A stretch of 48,077 bases of DNA from Ignavibacteriota bacterium (GCA_003820375.1 RPQH01000027.1:1-48077); one strand, 5' to 3'. Shown: positions 19,757 through 28,910, numbered from the stretch's first letter. Translations and numbers: made by a program. The notes: generated from the sequence alone by a model not told the origin.

Positions 19757-22264
19757 TTATACGAAATTGATAGGGTCAACATCGATGTGAATTCTTTCTG
19801 TTGTACGTAAGTTTATGTTTTCTATATCGCTCTTTATACTCTTTAACAGTGATTCTGTCCGTACTATTTGTTCGTTACCCTGTTTGAGTGATTTTACTAT
19901 AATGTGAAAACGGTATCTGTTCTTTAGCTTATATATTAATGCAGGTGTGGGTTTCATTATCTCTATTGTTTTCTCATCATTCAAATTTTTCAGCTTCATA
20001 TACAGCCTGGATGCAATTGAATTTGCTCTGCCTGCATCATTGCCTTCAACTTCGATCAGGCATAACCTTGAAAACGGCGGGTAACGGAAATTTCTTCTGA
20101 AGCTTATTTCCTTCTGATAAAATCCTTCATAATCATGTTCAATAATATACGGGAATATATAGTTTTCCGGGTGCATGGTTTGTATTATCACTCTCCCGTT
20201 ATCACTGCTCCTGCCTGAACGCCCCGAAACCTGCATCATAAGCTGAAACGTTCTTTCATATGACCTGAAATCGGGTGTCAAAAGACCTATATCGGCTGAA
20301 ACGACTCCCACTAAATACACATTCGGAAAATCCAATCCTTTCGAAATCATCTGTGTACCTACAAGCATATCAAACTCCCTCTCATGGAAGCTCTTCAATA
20401 TTTGCCTGTATGAATCTTTTTTCCTCACTGTATCAGCATCCATGCGTTTTATTCTTGCATGCGGGAACAGCCGCATTATCTCTTCTTCAACTTTTTCCGT
20501 GCCTGTGCCTTTTAATAAGATATTACTGCTTCCGCATTTTGAGCACTTCTCCGGCAGCGGTATTGTGAAGCCGCAGTAATGACAGCGTAAATGGTTTTTT
20601 GCTTTGTGATAGATTAATGTAATATCGCAGTTCCTGCACATCTCAACATTGCCGCATTCCTGGCACTCAAGATATGCTGAATAACCCCTCCTGTTCTGCA
20701 GAAGAATTATGCTTTGCTTGTTCTTAATTGTCTGGTCTATCAGGTATATAAGCTTGGGGGAAAGAAATCTTTTTTCAGGCGATTCATATTTCACATATTT
20801 GCTTGACGGCTTTAATTCCTGTTTCATGTCAATAATTTCTACAGCCGGAAGCTTCGTCTTCATAGCCCTGTGAGGCAGTTCAAGGATATTATATTTTCCT
20901 GTCCTGGCATTGTAATAACTCTCCAGTGAAGGAGTGGCTGAGCCCATTACTACAACGGCATTATTAATTTTTCCCCTGATTATTGCGGAATCTCTTGCAT
21001 GATACCGCGGTGATTTTTCTGCCTGTTTGTATGAGCTGTCATGCTCTTCATCAACTACTATCATCCCGATATTTTTGATGGGGGCAAATAAGGCAGAACG
21101 TGCTCCGATTATAATTTTTATATCACCCGATATTATTCTCCTGAATACATCGAATTTCTGACCTTCGGTTAATCTGCTGTGTATTACTCCGATTATATCG
21201 CCAAAATTTGTTCTGAACCTGTGTATGAGCTGTGGTGTTAATGATATCTCCGGTACAAGCACTATTGCAGTTTTATTTTGTGTCATGAGATATTTAATTG
21301 ACTCAATATACACCTGCGTTTTCCCGCTTCCCGTTACGCCGTAAAGCAAATACGGGTTGAACTCTTTTTTATTAACTGCACCGATTATTTTTTTTATTAC
21401 ATCCTTCTGGTCAGAGTTAAGCTCAATTATTTTTTCATCATTGCTGAACTCCTGTTCATGTTTTCTCTGCACTTCTCTAACATCAATTTTTAGGATATCT
21501 TTTTTACATAATGAGTTTACAACTGCTGTAGAAGCTGCGGCATCCTTCAATAATTTTGTAAGCTCTATAACTTTTATTTTATTTACTATGAAATATTTTA
21601 ATAAATCAACCTGTTTTTGTGAACGCATGTTTGTATCTTTTGCAAAGATATCAATCATCTCAGATGTAAAGCCGATAAAATCTTCCAGCAATTCAAATGT
21701 CACAAATTTCTCAATCTTAGCTTTTACTTTCGCAGACGCTTCAATATATTCGCTCTCAACTAAATTTTTGGTAATTAATGAATGGATTACACTTCTTGCT
21801 CCGGTATATTTCAGCTTGCCTTCTATCTGTTTTATTGTTAGCGGTTTTTTCAGAAGTAAATTAAATATTTCTTCCTGGTGCTCTGTCAATTCCATATCGC
21901 AATTCTGCGGCTCTGTTTTAGCTCTGAAGATTATCTTCGATTCCATGATAATGGATTTTGGAATAGCAGAAAACACAACTTCACCGATAGGAGAGAAGTA
22001 ATATTTTGAAATCCATCTGCAGAACTCCAGCATTTCATTATTAATTATCGGCTCTGCGTCAAGTAATTTGCAGATTGGTTTTACTTTCCTGAGAGTGGTT
22101 GATGTAGGACAATCAATTACAATTCCTGTAATATTCCTGCTTCCCAATGGGGCAAGCACCCTGCATCCAATCTTTACTTCTCCTGTTAATTCCTTTGGAA
22201 CAGAATAAGTAAAAAGTGAATCAATAGGCAGATTAAACGCCAGATTTACCAAATCAACATTCAT
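19757..22264 (-). CDS. priA: Primosomal protein N' (replication restart helicase)
   Basis: From the ATG at 22264 the product has 835 residues and starts MNVDLVNLAFNLPID, the usual PriA N-terminal DNA-binding domain. A longer frame to 22336 would add residues made from a repeat-like sequence and is rejected. The helicase core has Walker A G-V-T-G-S-G-K-T (near 310) and D-E-E-H. The zinc-binding region holds four C-x-x-C pairs between them, and helicase motifs V-VI follow (M-x-S-K-G-L-D-F, Q-V-S-G-R-S-G-R). PriA reloads the replisome at stalled forks. It is downstream of trxB in the same direction, behind a terminator. Confidence 0.95.
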   Translation of the reverse strand: MNVDLVNLAFNLPIDSLFTYSVPKELTGEVKIGCRVLAPLGSRNITGIVIDCPTSTTLRKVKPICKLLDAEPIINNEMLEFCRWISKYYFSPIGEVVFSAIPKSIIMESKIIFRAKTEPQNCDMELTEHQEEIFNLLLKKPLTIKQIEGKLKYTGARSVIHSLITKNLVESEYIEASAKVKAKIEKFVTFELLEDFIGFTSEMIDIFAKDTNMRSQKQVDLLKYFIVNKIKVIELTKLLKDAAASTAVVNSLCKKDILKIDVREVQRKHEQEFSNDEKIIELNSDQKDVIKKIIGAVNKKEFNPYLLYGVTGSGKTQVYIESIKYLMTQNKTAIVLVPEISLTPQLIHRFRTNFGDIIGVIHSRLTEGQKFDVFRRIISGDIKIIIGARSALFAPIKNIGMIVVDEEHDSSYKQAEKSPRYHARDSAIIRGKINNAVVVMGSATPSLESYYNARTGKYNILELPHRAMKTKLPAVEIIDMKQELKPSSKYVKYESPEKRFLSPKLIYLIDQTIKNKQSIILLQNRRGYSAYLECQECGNVEMCRNCDITLIYHKAKNHLRCHYCGFTIPLPEKCSKCGSSNILLKGTGTEKVEEEIMRLFPHARIKRMDADTVRKKDSYRQILKSFHEREFDMLVGTQMISKGLDFPNVYLVGVVSADIGLLTPDFRSYERTFQLMMQVSGRSGRSSDNGRVIIQTMHPENYIFPYIIEHDYEGFYQKEISFRRNFRYPPFSRLCLIEVEGNDAGRANSIASRLYMKLKNLNDEKTIEIMKPTPALIYKLKNRYRFHIIVKSLKQGNEQIVRTESLLKSIKSDIENINLRTTERIHIDVDPINFV

Positions 22265-22288
22265 AAAATATAAATATATGTAAAATTG

Positions 22289-22335
22289 AATTAACTTGCA
22301 GGAGGAAGGTTGCAGGCTGCTGGTTTGTGGCTGCA
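22289..22335. repeat. Degenerate 7-bp repeat in the priA leader
   Basis: Read on the minus strand, the segment is a series of diverged heptamers around CAGCCTG and CAACCTT. It falls just upstream of the priA start. The longer priA frame is only open because of it. It resembles a decayed form of the heptamer arrays elsewhere in the window. Confidence 0.4.
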
Positions 22336-22352
22336 TGTTGAAAAGTTGTAAT

Positions 22353-22383
22353 AAAAAACCCTTTCCGATAAGAAAGGGTTTTT
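22353..22383 (-). terminator. Rho-independent terminator downstream of trxB
   Basis: CCCTTTC (22359-22365) pairs with GAAAGGG (22372-22378), flanked by A and T runs, so it can work in either direction. It lies downstream of trxB and would separate it from priA. Confidence 0.8.
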
Positions 22384-22417
22384 AAAATAAAGTTTTGAAA
22401 ACTTTTTAATTAGTAAA

Positions 22418-22451
22418 ATTCGTCATTCGTAATTCGTCATCCGTCATTGTC
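22418..22451. repeat. 7-bp tandem repeat next to the trxB stop codon
   Basis: ATTCGTC, ATTCGTA, ATTCGTC, ATCCGTC and ATTGTC follow each other from 22418 to 22451, one base from the trxB stop codon at 22453. It lies between that stop codon and the trxB terminator. Confidence 0.85.
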
Positions 22452-22452
22452 C

Positions 22453-23415
22453 TTAGTCTTCCTGAGATTCCAAATATCTTTCTGCATCTATAGCAGCCAT
22501 GCATCCGGTACCTGCCGCTGTAATTGCCTGGCGGTAAACATGGTCTTGAGCATCTCCGCATGCAAAAACTCCGGGAACATTTGTCTCGGTCGATGATTTC
22601 TTTGTCTTGATATATCCGTTCGGCTCAAGGTCAATCTGTCCTTCGAATATACCCGTGTTTGGCTGATGTCCGATGCCAAGGAATATTCCTTCGCACTCAT
22701 GAACAAATGTTTCCCCTGTTTCAAGGTTTTTGAACAATGCACCTGTTACTTTTTTAGCGCCCATTTCGGTAGTAACTCCAAGCACTTCGACCAATACTGT
22801 ATTAGTCAGGAATTTTATCTTCGGGTTCTTTTGTGCTCTTTCAAGCATTATCTTCGATGCTCTGAACTCATTTCTTCTGTGAACGATGACAACTTCCTTA
22901 CCGAACTTTGTAAGATAGTTTGCTTCTTCCATAGCAGTATCCCCGCCGCCGATAACAACTATCCTCTGGTTTTTGAAAAAGAATCCGTCGCATGTTGCAC
23001 AGGCAGATACACCATATCCCATATATTCGGTTTCTGAAGGCAAGCCAAGCAGCTTAGCCGATGCACCGGTTGCAATAATTACCGATTTGGTTAAGTAAAT
23101 CTCACCATCAACAAAAATTTTAAAAGGTGAGCTGCAAAAATCAACTTTTTCAACAATTTTAAATCTGCAGTCGGCACCAAAACGCTGTGCCTGTTTTCTC
23201 ATTGTATCCATAAGTGCCGGTCCCATAATACCGTGTTCGAAACCGGGGTAGTTTTCAATATCTGTCGTTATTGTTAATTGTCCTCCGGGCTGCAATCCTT
23301 CAAAAACTATAGGGCCTAAATTTGCTCTTCCGGTATATAATGCTGCAGTTAGTCCTGCAGGACCTGAACCAATAATGATAACATTATGGATGTGTCCGTC
23401 TGTCATGGCTTTCAT
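22453..23415 (-). CDS. trxB: Thioredoxin reductase
   Basis: The 320-residue flavoprotein transfers electrons from NADPH to thioredoxin. It has the FAD-binding G-S-G-P-A-G (16-21), the redox pair Cys139/Cys142 in C-A-T-C-D-G, an NADPH-binding G-G-G-D-T-A motif and C-terminal F-A-C-G-D for FAD. Two starts are possible, at M1 or M4; both precede the FAD motif by few residues. It lies 15 bp after the TPR protein gene, probably in one transcript. The length is normal for the family. Confidence 0.95.
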   Translation of the reverse strand: MKAMTDGHIHNVIIIGSGPAGLTAALYTGRANLGPIVFEGLQPGGQLTITTDIENYPGFEHGIMGPALMDTMRKQAQRFGADCRFKIVEKVDFCSSPFKIFVDGEIYLTKSVIIATGASAKLLGLPSETEYMGYGVSACATCDGFFFKNQRIVVIGGGDTAMEEANYLTKFGKEVVIVHRRNEFRASKIMLERAQKNPKIKFLTNTVLVEVLGVTTEMGAKKVTGALFKNLETGETFVHECEGIFLGIGHQPNTGIFEGQIDLEPNGYIKTKKSSTETNVPGVFACGDAQDHVYRQAITAAGTGCMAAIDAERYLESQED

Positions 23416-23430
23416 ATTTATATTATTATT

Positions 23431-25086
23431 TTATTTATATTTTTCAACCTTATATTTTAAATCTTTATTTTCAGGGTCAAGTTCAAGCCCCAGGTTCCAG
23501 TACTTCAGGGCTTTGGATATATCATCCATTCCATGGTAAATATCTCCGAGGTGGTCATAAAGCACTGCATTAGCGCCTAAATTAACTGCCTTTTCGATAT
23601 ATTTTTTTGCATTCTTATAATCTTTCAGTTTATAAAAAATCCATCCGTATGTATCAAGATAAGATGCATTCTCAGGCTCTATTGTAACAGCTTTCCTTGA
23701 CATTTCAAGGGCTTTTTCAAGCTTAATTCCTCTTTCTGCAAGATGATATGCATAATTATTCAAAAGCAAAACATTATCAGGGTGATATTTGAAAGCTTCT
23801 TCGTACAGCTTTTCACATTCAGCATCCATCATTAAGTCGTCGTAAATAATGCCAAGTGTGGAAATTGAATTAATATCTGAAGGATTTAGCTCCTTTGCTT
23901 TTTCAAGATAAGGAAGGCTTTCCCTCATTTTACCCAGCCGGTAATAAGTATTTCCGGTAAGATAGTTTAACCTGAAATCTGCAGGAAATTTTTCTGCTCC
24001 CTTAATAAAAGTATTAAGTGCTTCATCAAACCTGTTCCGTTCATAATAGAAAAATCCTATCTGAACATGTGCTTCAAGCGAAGTATCGGCACGCACTAGA
24101 ATATCTTTCATTCTTTGCTCAGCCGCAAACGAATTATCTTTAGCATCAAGCAGAGCAAGATAATATTCGGGCATCCATTGCTGGGGATATGTCTGCTGAA
24201 GTGTTTCAAGAATAGACCTTGCAACCGGCAACGCAGATGAATCTTCCTGGCTTGCATCAAAGAATGCAAGAGCCACACCCAGCTTTGTTTCAAAATCCAC
24301 TGTGTCTTTATCAAGCATCTGTCCGAATTTTTCGAATGCTTCGCTGTTCCTGTTTTGCCTGAAATATATTTTTATTACTTCAGTCTGAACGTCGCGGTTC
24401 TTTGGATTTTGCTGAAGTATATCTTCATATATTTTTAATGCATTATCATAATCGGGTATCTTTAAATAAGTAGCTGCAATACTGTATTTAATGCTGATGT
24501 CTGTAGGATTAAGAGCCAGCATTTTTTCCAATGTAGCGGCAGCATTAGCGTAATCTTTATAACCGTTATAAATTTCCAGCATCCTGTTCAATACAGTTTC
24601 ATCATACTGGAATTCATCTGTTATCCTGTTATAATATTTTAGCGCTTCCGAGGGCTGCTTTTCGGCTTCATATAATCTTCCGACATTATAAAGTGTGCTT
24701 ATATCATCCGGTTTCTTTGATGCAACTTCAAGCAGGTATTTCAAAGCAAGCTTGTAATCGTTTAGAATAATATAGACATCTGATACATTTTCTTTGTAGG
24801 TCAGGTTTTCAGGGGCAATCTTTAATGCTTCCAGCCCTGCTTCCAGTGATTTCTGGTATTGAGAGACATCATAATACAGCTTGGATAAAGAATAATAAAT
24901 CCCCGGAGCCTGTTCAATCTTTAGTGCTTCCCTGTATTTATTAACCGCACCGATGTAATTATTTTGTAACTCAAGAGTCTTTCCTTCTATAAAGAGCTGA
25001 AGCGCTTTTGGGTTTGCAGGTTTATCTTGTGCAAAAACAGCAGTTACAGTCAGGAATAATAATAAAATTAAAAGTTTTATATTCAT
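23431..25086 (-). CDS. Exported TPR-repeat protein
   Basis: The 551-residue protein has a signal peptide (residues 1-19, cut before Gln20) and then tetratricopeptide repeats for almost its whole length, seen as repeated pairs of helices with Y-N-x-G-x-x-Y, A-L-x-Y and P-x-N/D spacing. About 13 units can be counted by eye. TPR proteins of this kind are periplasmic or envelope scaffolds for protein contacts. The partner is not evident. It is the first gene of a probable two-gene unit with trxB, but a functional link to redox chemistry is not shown. Confidence 0.85.
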   Translation of the reverse strand: MNIKLLILLLFLTVTAVFAQDKPANPKALQLFIEGKTLELQNNYIGAVNKYREALKIEQAPGIYYSLSKLYYDVSQYQKSLEAGLEALKIAPENLTYKENVSDVYIILNDYKLALKYLLEVASKKPDDISTLYNVGRLYEAEKQPSEALKYYNRITDEFQYDETVLNRMLEIYNGYKDYANAAATLEKMLALNPTDISIKYSIAATYLKIPDYDNALKIYEDILQQNPKNRDVQTEVIKIYFRQNRNSEAFEKFGQMLDKDTVDFETKLGVALAFFDASQEDSSALPVARSILETLQQTYPQQWMPEYYLALLDAKDNSFAAEQRMKDILVRADTSLEAHVQIGFFYYERNRFDEALNTFIKGAEKFPADFRLNYLTGNTYYRLGKMRESLPYLEKAKELNPSDINSISTLGIIYDDLMMDAECEKLYEEAFKYHPDNVLLLNNYAYHLAERGIKLEKALEMSRKAVTIEPENASYLDTYGWIFYKLKDYKNAKKYIEKAVNLGANAVLYDHLGDIYHGMDDISKALKYWNLGLELDPENKDLKYKVEKYK

Positions 25087-25505
25087 TTATAATGTAAATA
25101 TAGGTTTATCACATTTTAATAACAATTTAAAAACCTTTTCTTATCCAGAATTTGTTCTGAAAGATACGAATAATTAGAAATTTGGAAATTAAAATATTTT
25201 CGAACAAGGTACGGTAATTTGTTATTTCTTACCCTGTTCCTGATATTCCGGTTCCATATGAGCCCAAGCAGGAAACCTCCGGTTGCTAATCATTCCCCAT
25301 CAAAGCATGTGGAAATGACAAGTGAGGAAGTGAATGACAACTGGCTTATATCAATTATTACAGTTAAATTGTTGATTACGCGTTACAACCTGCAGCTTAA
25401 TTTGCAAGGTTTTGAGTAAATTTTAGCACTTTAAAATATTGATTTATATTAGTAAATTGTTTCTCTACTTAAACAAAAATAATCCATTTAACAGGAGGAA
25501 AAATA
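25087..25505. other. Long leader region upstream of acpP with two possible hairpins
   Basis: The region divides the divergent TPR and acpP genes. At 25202-25239 GAACAAGGTA pairs with TACCCTGTTC with one mismatch across an 18-base loop. At about 25248-25280 CCGG-TTCC can pair with GGAA-CCTCCGG with a small bulge. A 66-codon frame at 25219-25419 has no RBS and covers these hairpins, so I do not call it a gene. The acpP promoter probably lies after 25400. Confidence 0.4.
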
Positions 25506-25748
25506 ATGGCAGATGTAGATATCGAAACTCAAATTAAAGAGGCAATTGTTGAAAAATTAGGAGTGGAAGAATCTAAGGTTACTCCCACAGCTTCATTTAT
25601 TAATGATTTGGGCGCAGATTCACTTGATACAGTAGAATTGATTATGGAATTTGAGAATAGGTTTAATATTCAGATACCGGATGAAGATCAGGAAAAGATA
25701 GGTACAGTAGGTGACGCAATCAATTACGTCAAATCGAAGATTGCATAA
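25506..25748 (+). CDS. acpP: Acyl carrier protein
   Basis: The 80-residue acidic protein carries growing fatty acyl chains on a phosphopantetheine arm attached to Ser39 in G-A-D-S-L-D-T. Helices and length match AcpP. It has a strong SD, AGGAGG, eight bases before the ATG, one of the best in the window and in line with high expression. It heads the acpP-fabF-rnc cluster found in many bacteria. Confidence 0.97.
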   Translation: MADVDIETQIKEAIVEKLGVEESKVTPTASFINDLGADSLDTVELIMEFENRFNIQIPDEDQEKIGTVGDAINYVKSKIA

Positions 25749-25766
25749 ATTACAATAAACTAAAAA

Positions 25767-27014
25767 ATGAAGAAACGAGTTGTTGTTACAGGCATAGGCG
25801 TTATTACTCCCATTGGCAACAGCGTAGAAGAGTTCTGGTCAAATTTAATTGCAGGGAAAAGCGGTGCAGCTCCCATCACTTATTTTGATACTACCCATTT
25901 TGATACAAAATTTGCATGTGAAGTAAAAGATTTCGAACCCTTGAAATATATGGACAGGAAACTTGTTCAGAGGGTAGATCTTTTTACTCAGTTTGCACTT
26001 GCTGCTTCTGAAATGGCAATTAAAGATGCCGGTATAGATCTGGAAAAGCTGAATAAATACCGTACAGGTGTTGTATATGGTTCAGGAATTGGCGGAATGT
26101 GGACTTACCATAAAGAACAGGCAAAACTTTATGAAAAAAACGGTGATCCTGACAGAATAAGTCCGTTTTTTATTCCAATGCTGATAGCTGATATAGCCGC
26201 AGGCAGAATATCTATGCGTTATGGTCTGAAAGGACCAAACTACGCGACAATATCTGCATGTACTACATCGGCACATTCGATAACAGATTCGGTAATGCTT
26301 ATACAAAGAGGCAATGCCGATGTAATGGTTACAGGTGGTTCTGAAGCAGTAATTTGTCCCATGGGTGTAGGCGGGTTTAATGCCATGAAAGCTCTGTCTA
26401 CCCGAAATGATGATCCGCAAAGGGCATCGAGACCGTTTGATAAACAAAGAGACGGATTTGTAATGGGTGAAGGCGGCGGCACATTAGTTCTGGAAGAGCT
26501 TGAACATGCTCTCAACAGAGGTGCCAAAATTTATGCCGAAATTGCAGGTATCGGCTTAACCGGTGATGCTCATCATATCACTGAACCTGCTCCGGGCGGC
26601 GAAGGTGTTGTCAATGCAATGAAAATTGCAATTGAAGATGCCGGTATGCAGCCTGAAGAGATTGATGTTGTTAATGCACACGGAACTTCAACACCTCCAA
26701 ATGACAGGGGCGAGACTGCTGCTATAAAAACTGTCTTTGGTAAGAGGGCATATGAAATGCCGGTTCATTCGGTTAAATCTATGACAGGACATTTGCTTGG
26801 TGCTGCAGGGGCGGTTGAATCAATTGTCTCAGTCCTTACTATTAAAGATTGTATAGTTCCGCCGACGATAAATTATGAATTTCCCGACCCTGAATGCGAT
26901 CTTAATTATGTTCCTAATGTTGCGTTGAAAAAAGAGGTGAATGCGGTTTTGTCTGATAATTCCGGATTTGGAGGCCATAACACTGCGCTGATTTTCAAAA
27001 GATTCGTAAATTAA
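25767..27014 (+). CDS. fabF: 3-oxoacyl-[acyl-carrier-protein] synthase II
   Basis: The 415-residue condensing enzyme elongates acyl-ACP with malonyl-ACP. The catalytic Cys165 is in S-A-C-T-T-S-A-H. The two His residues are in N-A-H-G-T-S-T-P and M-T-G-H-L-L-G-A-A-G. The C-terminal S-F-G-F-G-G-H loop appears as S-G-F-G-G-H-N. It begins 18 bp after acpP and ends 4 bp before rnc, so the three are probably co-transcribed. Length and motifs are typical for FabF. Confidence 0.97.
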   Translation: MKKRVVVTGIGVITPIGNSVEEFWSNLIAGKSGAAPITYFDTTHFDTKFACEVKDFEPLKYMDRKLVQRVDLFTQFALAASEMAIKDAGIDLEKLNKYRTGVVYGSGIGGMWTYHKEQAKLYEKNGDPDRISPFFIPMLIADIAAGRISMRYGLKGPNYATISACTTSAHSITDSVMLIQRGNADVMVTGGSEAVICPMGVGGFNAMKALSTRNDDPQRASRPFDKQRDGFVMGEGGGTLVLEELEHALNRGAKIYAEIAGIGLTGDAHHITEPAPGGEGVVNAMKIAIEDAGMQPEEIDVVNAHGTSTPPNDRGETAAIKTVFGKRAYEMPVHSVKSMTGHLLGAAGAVESIVSVLTIKDCIVPPTINYEFPDPECDLNYVPNVALKKEVNAVLSDNSGFGGHNTALIFKRFVN

Positions 27015-27018
27015 TTTT

Positions 27019-27840
27019 ATGTTCGGGATACTAAAAGTACTAAAAAAAATTATTCCTCGCCTGAAAAGAAAAAAGGAAGAAGATGAGATTCTTTTAGCTA
27101 TTGCTTCCTTCGATTTTAAGGCGTTCCAGGATAGCATAAACTATGAGATAATTAATAAAAGAATTTTTATTAATGCTCTCACACACAGGTCCTTTTTAAA
27201 ATCCAAAAATTTGAATGGCATTAAACTGACATCAAATGAGAGGCTTGAGTACCTGGGTGATGCAATTCTTGATTCCGTTGTAGCGGAATATCTCTATAAA
27301 AACTTTCCTTTATCGGAAGAAGGTGACCTGACCAAGTTCCGTTCGGTCCTGGTTAATCAGCGTTTTCTTGCCGAAAGGGCAAAAGAGATTGTACTGCAGG
27401 AATATCTTCTTGCTGCTCCAACTGCGCTTAAATCTATAGATGACGGGTATGACACAATTTTATCTGATGCATATGAATCTCTGATTGGTGCTATATTTCT
27501 TGACAGGGGATACGATGCCGCAAAAGAATTTCTCAATAACCAGATTTTTAAAAAGCTGGATGTAAAATGGCTTAACCAGTTTGATGAGAATTATAAAAGC
27601 AAACTGCTCGAATATACTCAGGCAAATACGGATTTTGTACCGGACTATAAAGTGATAGGACAGGAAGGCCCGGAGCATAACAAGCTGTTTACGGTTGAGG
27701 TTTCTATTAACGAAAGAGCTTTGGGAATTGGCAAGGGACGAACGAAAAAGCAGGCAGAGCAGGAAGCTGCCAGTAATGCTCTGAAAAATTTAGACGTTAT
27801 TGAAAAAATGGGATTGAAGAAAAAGAAAAAGGAAAAATAA
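27019..27840 (+). CDS. rnc: Ribonuclease III
   Basis: The 273-residue protein cleaves double-stranded RNA in rRNA and mRNA processing. The signature N-E-R-L-E-Y-L-G-D at 73-81 holds catalytic acidic residues. The second acidic cluster is in D-A-Y-E-S-L-I-G-A-I-F-L-D. A double-stranded RNA-binding domain fills the last 80 residues, followed by a Lys-rich tail. An N-terminal extension of about 35 basic residues precedes the catalytic domain. It closes the acpP-fabF-rnc unit and is followed directly by a strong terminator. Confidence 0.95.
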   Translation: MFGILKVLKKIIPRLKRKKEEDEILLAIASFDFKAFQDSINYEIINKRIFINALTHRSFLKSKNLNGIKLTSNERLEYLGDAILDSVVAEYLYKNFPLSEEGDLTKFRSVLVNQRFLAERAKEIVLQEYLLAAPTALKSIDDGYDTILSDAYESLIGAIFLDRGYDAAKEFLNNQIFKKLDVKWLNQFDENYKSKLLEYTQANTDFVPDYKVIGQEGPEHNKLFTVEVSINERALGIGKGRTKKQAEQEAASNALKNLDVIEKMGLKKKKKEK

Positions 27841-27843
27841 GTT

Positions 27844-27873
27844 AAAGATTCCCGCGGAAGCGGGAATCTTTTT
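27844..27873 (+). terminator. Rho-independent terminator of acpP-fabF-rnc
   Basis: The stem AAAGATTCCCGC pairs with GCGGGAATCTTT across a GGAA tetraloop and ends in a T run. It begins three bases after the rnc stop codon. Confidence 0.95.
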
Positions 27874-27878
27874 ATAAA

Positions 27879-28002
27879 ACATAAAATCAATAGTATAAGA
27901 GGTAACCACGGTATAAGTGGTAACCACTTTCCCAAATTTTCCTTTGATCCCTGTGGGACTATTTGGAAAGAGGATGTTGACGATGCTTGGATAAGAGATT
28001 AA
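27879..28002 (+). other. Possible gene relic and imperfect hairpin
   Basis: A frame without a start codon, the same frame as rnc, stays open from behind the rnc stop to a TAA at 28000. Its last part reads like protein (F-D-P-C-G-T-I-W-K-E-D-V-D-D-A-W). GGTAACCAC occurs twice (about 27901 and 27919). CTTTCCCAAAT (27927-27937) can pair with ATTTGGAAAG (27961-27970) around an inner TCCC/GGGA stem. It may be a decayed gene or a small repeat element. Confidence 0.3.
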
Positions 28003-28076
28003 GCAATGATCTTTTCATTATTTGAATTTTTTATATTTTTATCGTTTTATTAATTATATTTATGAAATAATAATTA

Positions 28077-28467
28077 ATGAAAAAGTCTGACAGAATAAAA
28101 TATTGGATAAACATTGCAGATTATGATCTTAAAACTGCAAAAGCAGCTTGAAAGTAAGAGATATTTGTATGTCGGATTTATGTGCCATCAGGTAATTGAA
28201 AAAATATTGAAAGCATTGTATTCAAATATACATGATGATATACCTCCTTACACCCATAATTTATTTTTATTATCTGATAAATGTGGATTGATGAAAGATA
28301 TGGAAATATCAAAAAGAAAATTTTTAGATGAATTACAACCCCTTAACATCGAAGCCAGATATCCAGATTATAAAAATAAGATTTTTAAAAATTTGAATGC
28401 AGCAGTAGCAAAAGAAATATTAGAAAAAACGAGGATGTTTTATAAATGGATAAAAGATATGCTGTAA
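28077..28467 (+). pseudogene. HEPN-domain protein of a HEPN/MNT pair, frameshifted
   Basis: The ATG at 28077 opens MKKSDRIKYWINIADYDLKT, the usual HEPN N-terminal helix, but this frame stops at TGA 28149-28151. The rest of the HEPN domain continues one frame over from about 28147 (L-E-S-K-R-Y-L-Y-V-G-F-M-C-H-Q-V-I-E-K-I-L-K-A-L), with T-H-N-L and A-R-Y-P-D-Y motifs further on, to 28467. One extra base, or loss of two bases from an ancestral ATG codon, explains the break. A shortened product could start at TTG 28114, but it would lack half of the first helix. HEPN proteins of this type are RNase toxins paired with MNT nucleotidyltransferases. The 3' end overlaps the MNT gene by 22 bp. Confidence 0.8.
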
Positions 28468-28754
28468 AAATTGCAAAGAAATTTTCTAATGAGATAAAAG
28501 GTTTTTTTCCCATTGAAAAGGTTGTTCTATTCGGCTCTTTTGCAAAAGGTACTAACCATGAATGGAGTGACATAGATATCGCTGTTGTTGTTAAGAAATT
28601 TAATTTTGATTTTTTTGAAGCATACAGCAAAATGGGTGATGTTAGGTTCCGGCTTGATTTGAGAATAGAACCAATTATAATAGATAAAAATAAAGACTAT
28701 AGCGGATTTTTAAAAACAATTTACAAAGAAGGCATTGTGGTTTATTCTGCATAA
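28446..28754 (+). CDS. MNT-family nucleotidyltransferase antitoxin
   Basis: The 102-residue protein is a minimal nucleotidyltransferase. It has G-S at 30-31, then after ten residues Asp42 and Asp44 in S-D-I-D-I-A-V, matching the G-S-x10-D-x-D motif of MntA-type antitoxins. Known MNT antitoxins silence HEPN toxins, in studied cases by adding AMP to them. The overlapping upstream HEPN gene fits this pairing. The MNT gene appears intact although the HEPN frame is broken. Confidence 0.88.
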   Translation: MDKRYAVKIAKKFSNEIKGFFPIEKVVLFGSFAKGTNHEWSDIDIAVVVKKFNFDFFEAYSKMGDVRFRLDLRIEPIIIDKNKDYSGFLKTIYKEGIVVYSA

Positions 28755-28910
28755 CTAAAAATTCTGGTAATAATAAATACTTTACAATGCTGTCACCAAA
28801 ATATAACCAATCAAAGAAACCTGTCAAAAAAATTATATTAACTTAATACTTGTTATAACTTATAAATATTAATAAAACTATTCCCACAAACCGGGATATA
28901 AAAAACTAAA

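Noticed and set aside
22265..22336. Longer priA start adding 24 residues
   Set aside because: The added residues are translated from a degenerate heptamer repeat. The conserved PriA N-terminus begins at the ATG at 22264.
25219..25419. 66-codon plus-strand frame upstream of acpP
   Set aside because: It has no SD, covers two hairpins and shows no family features.
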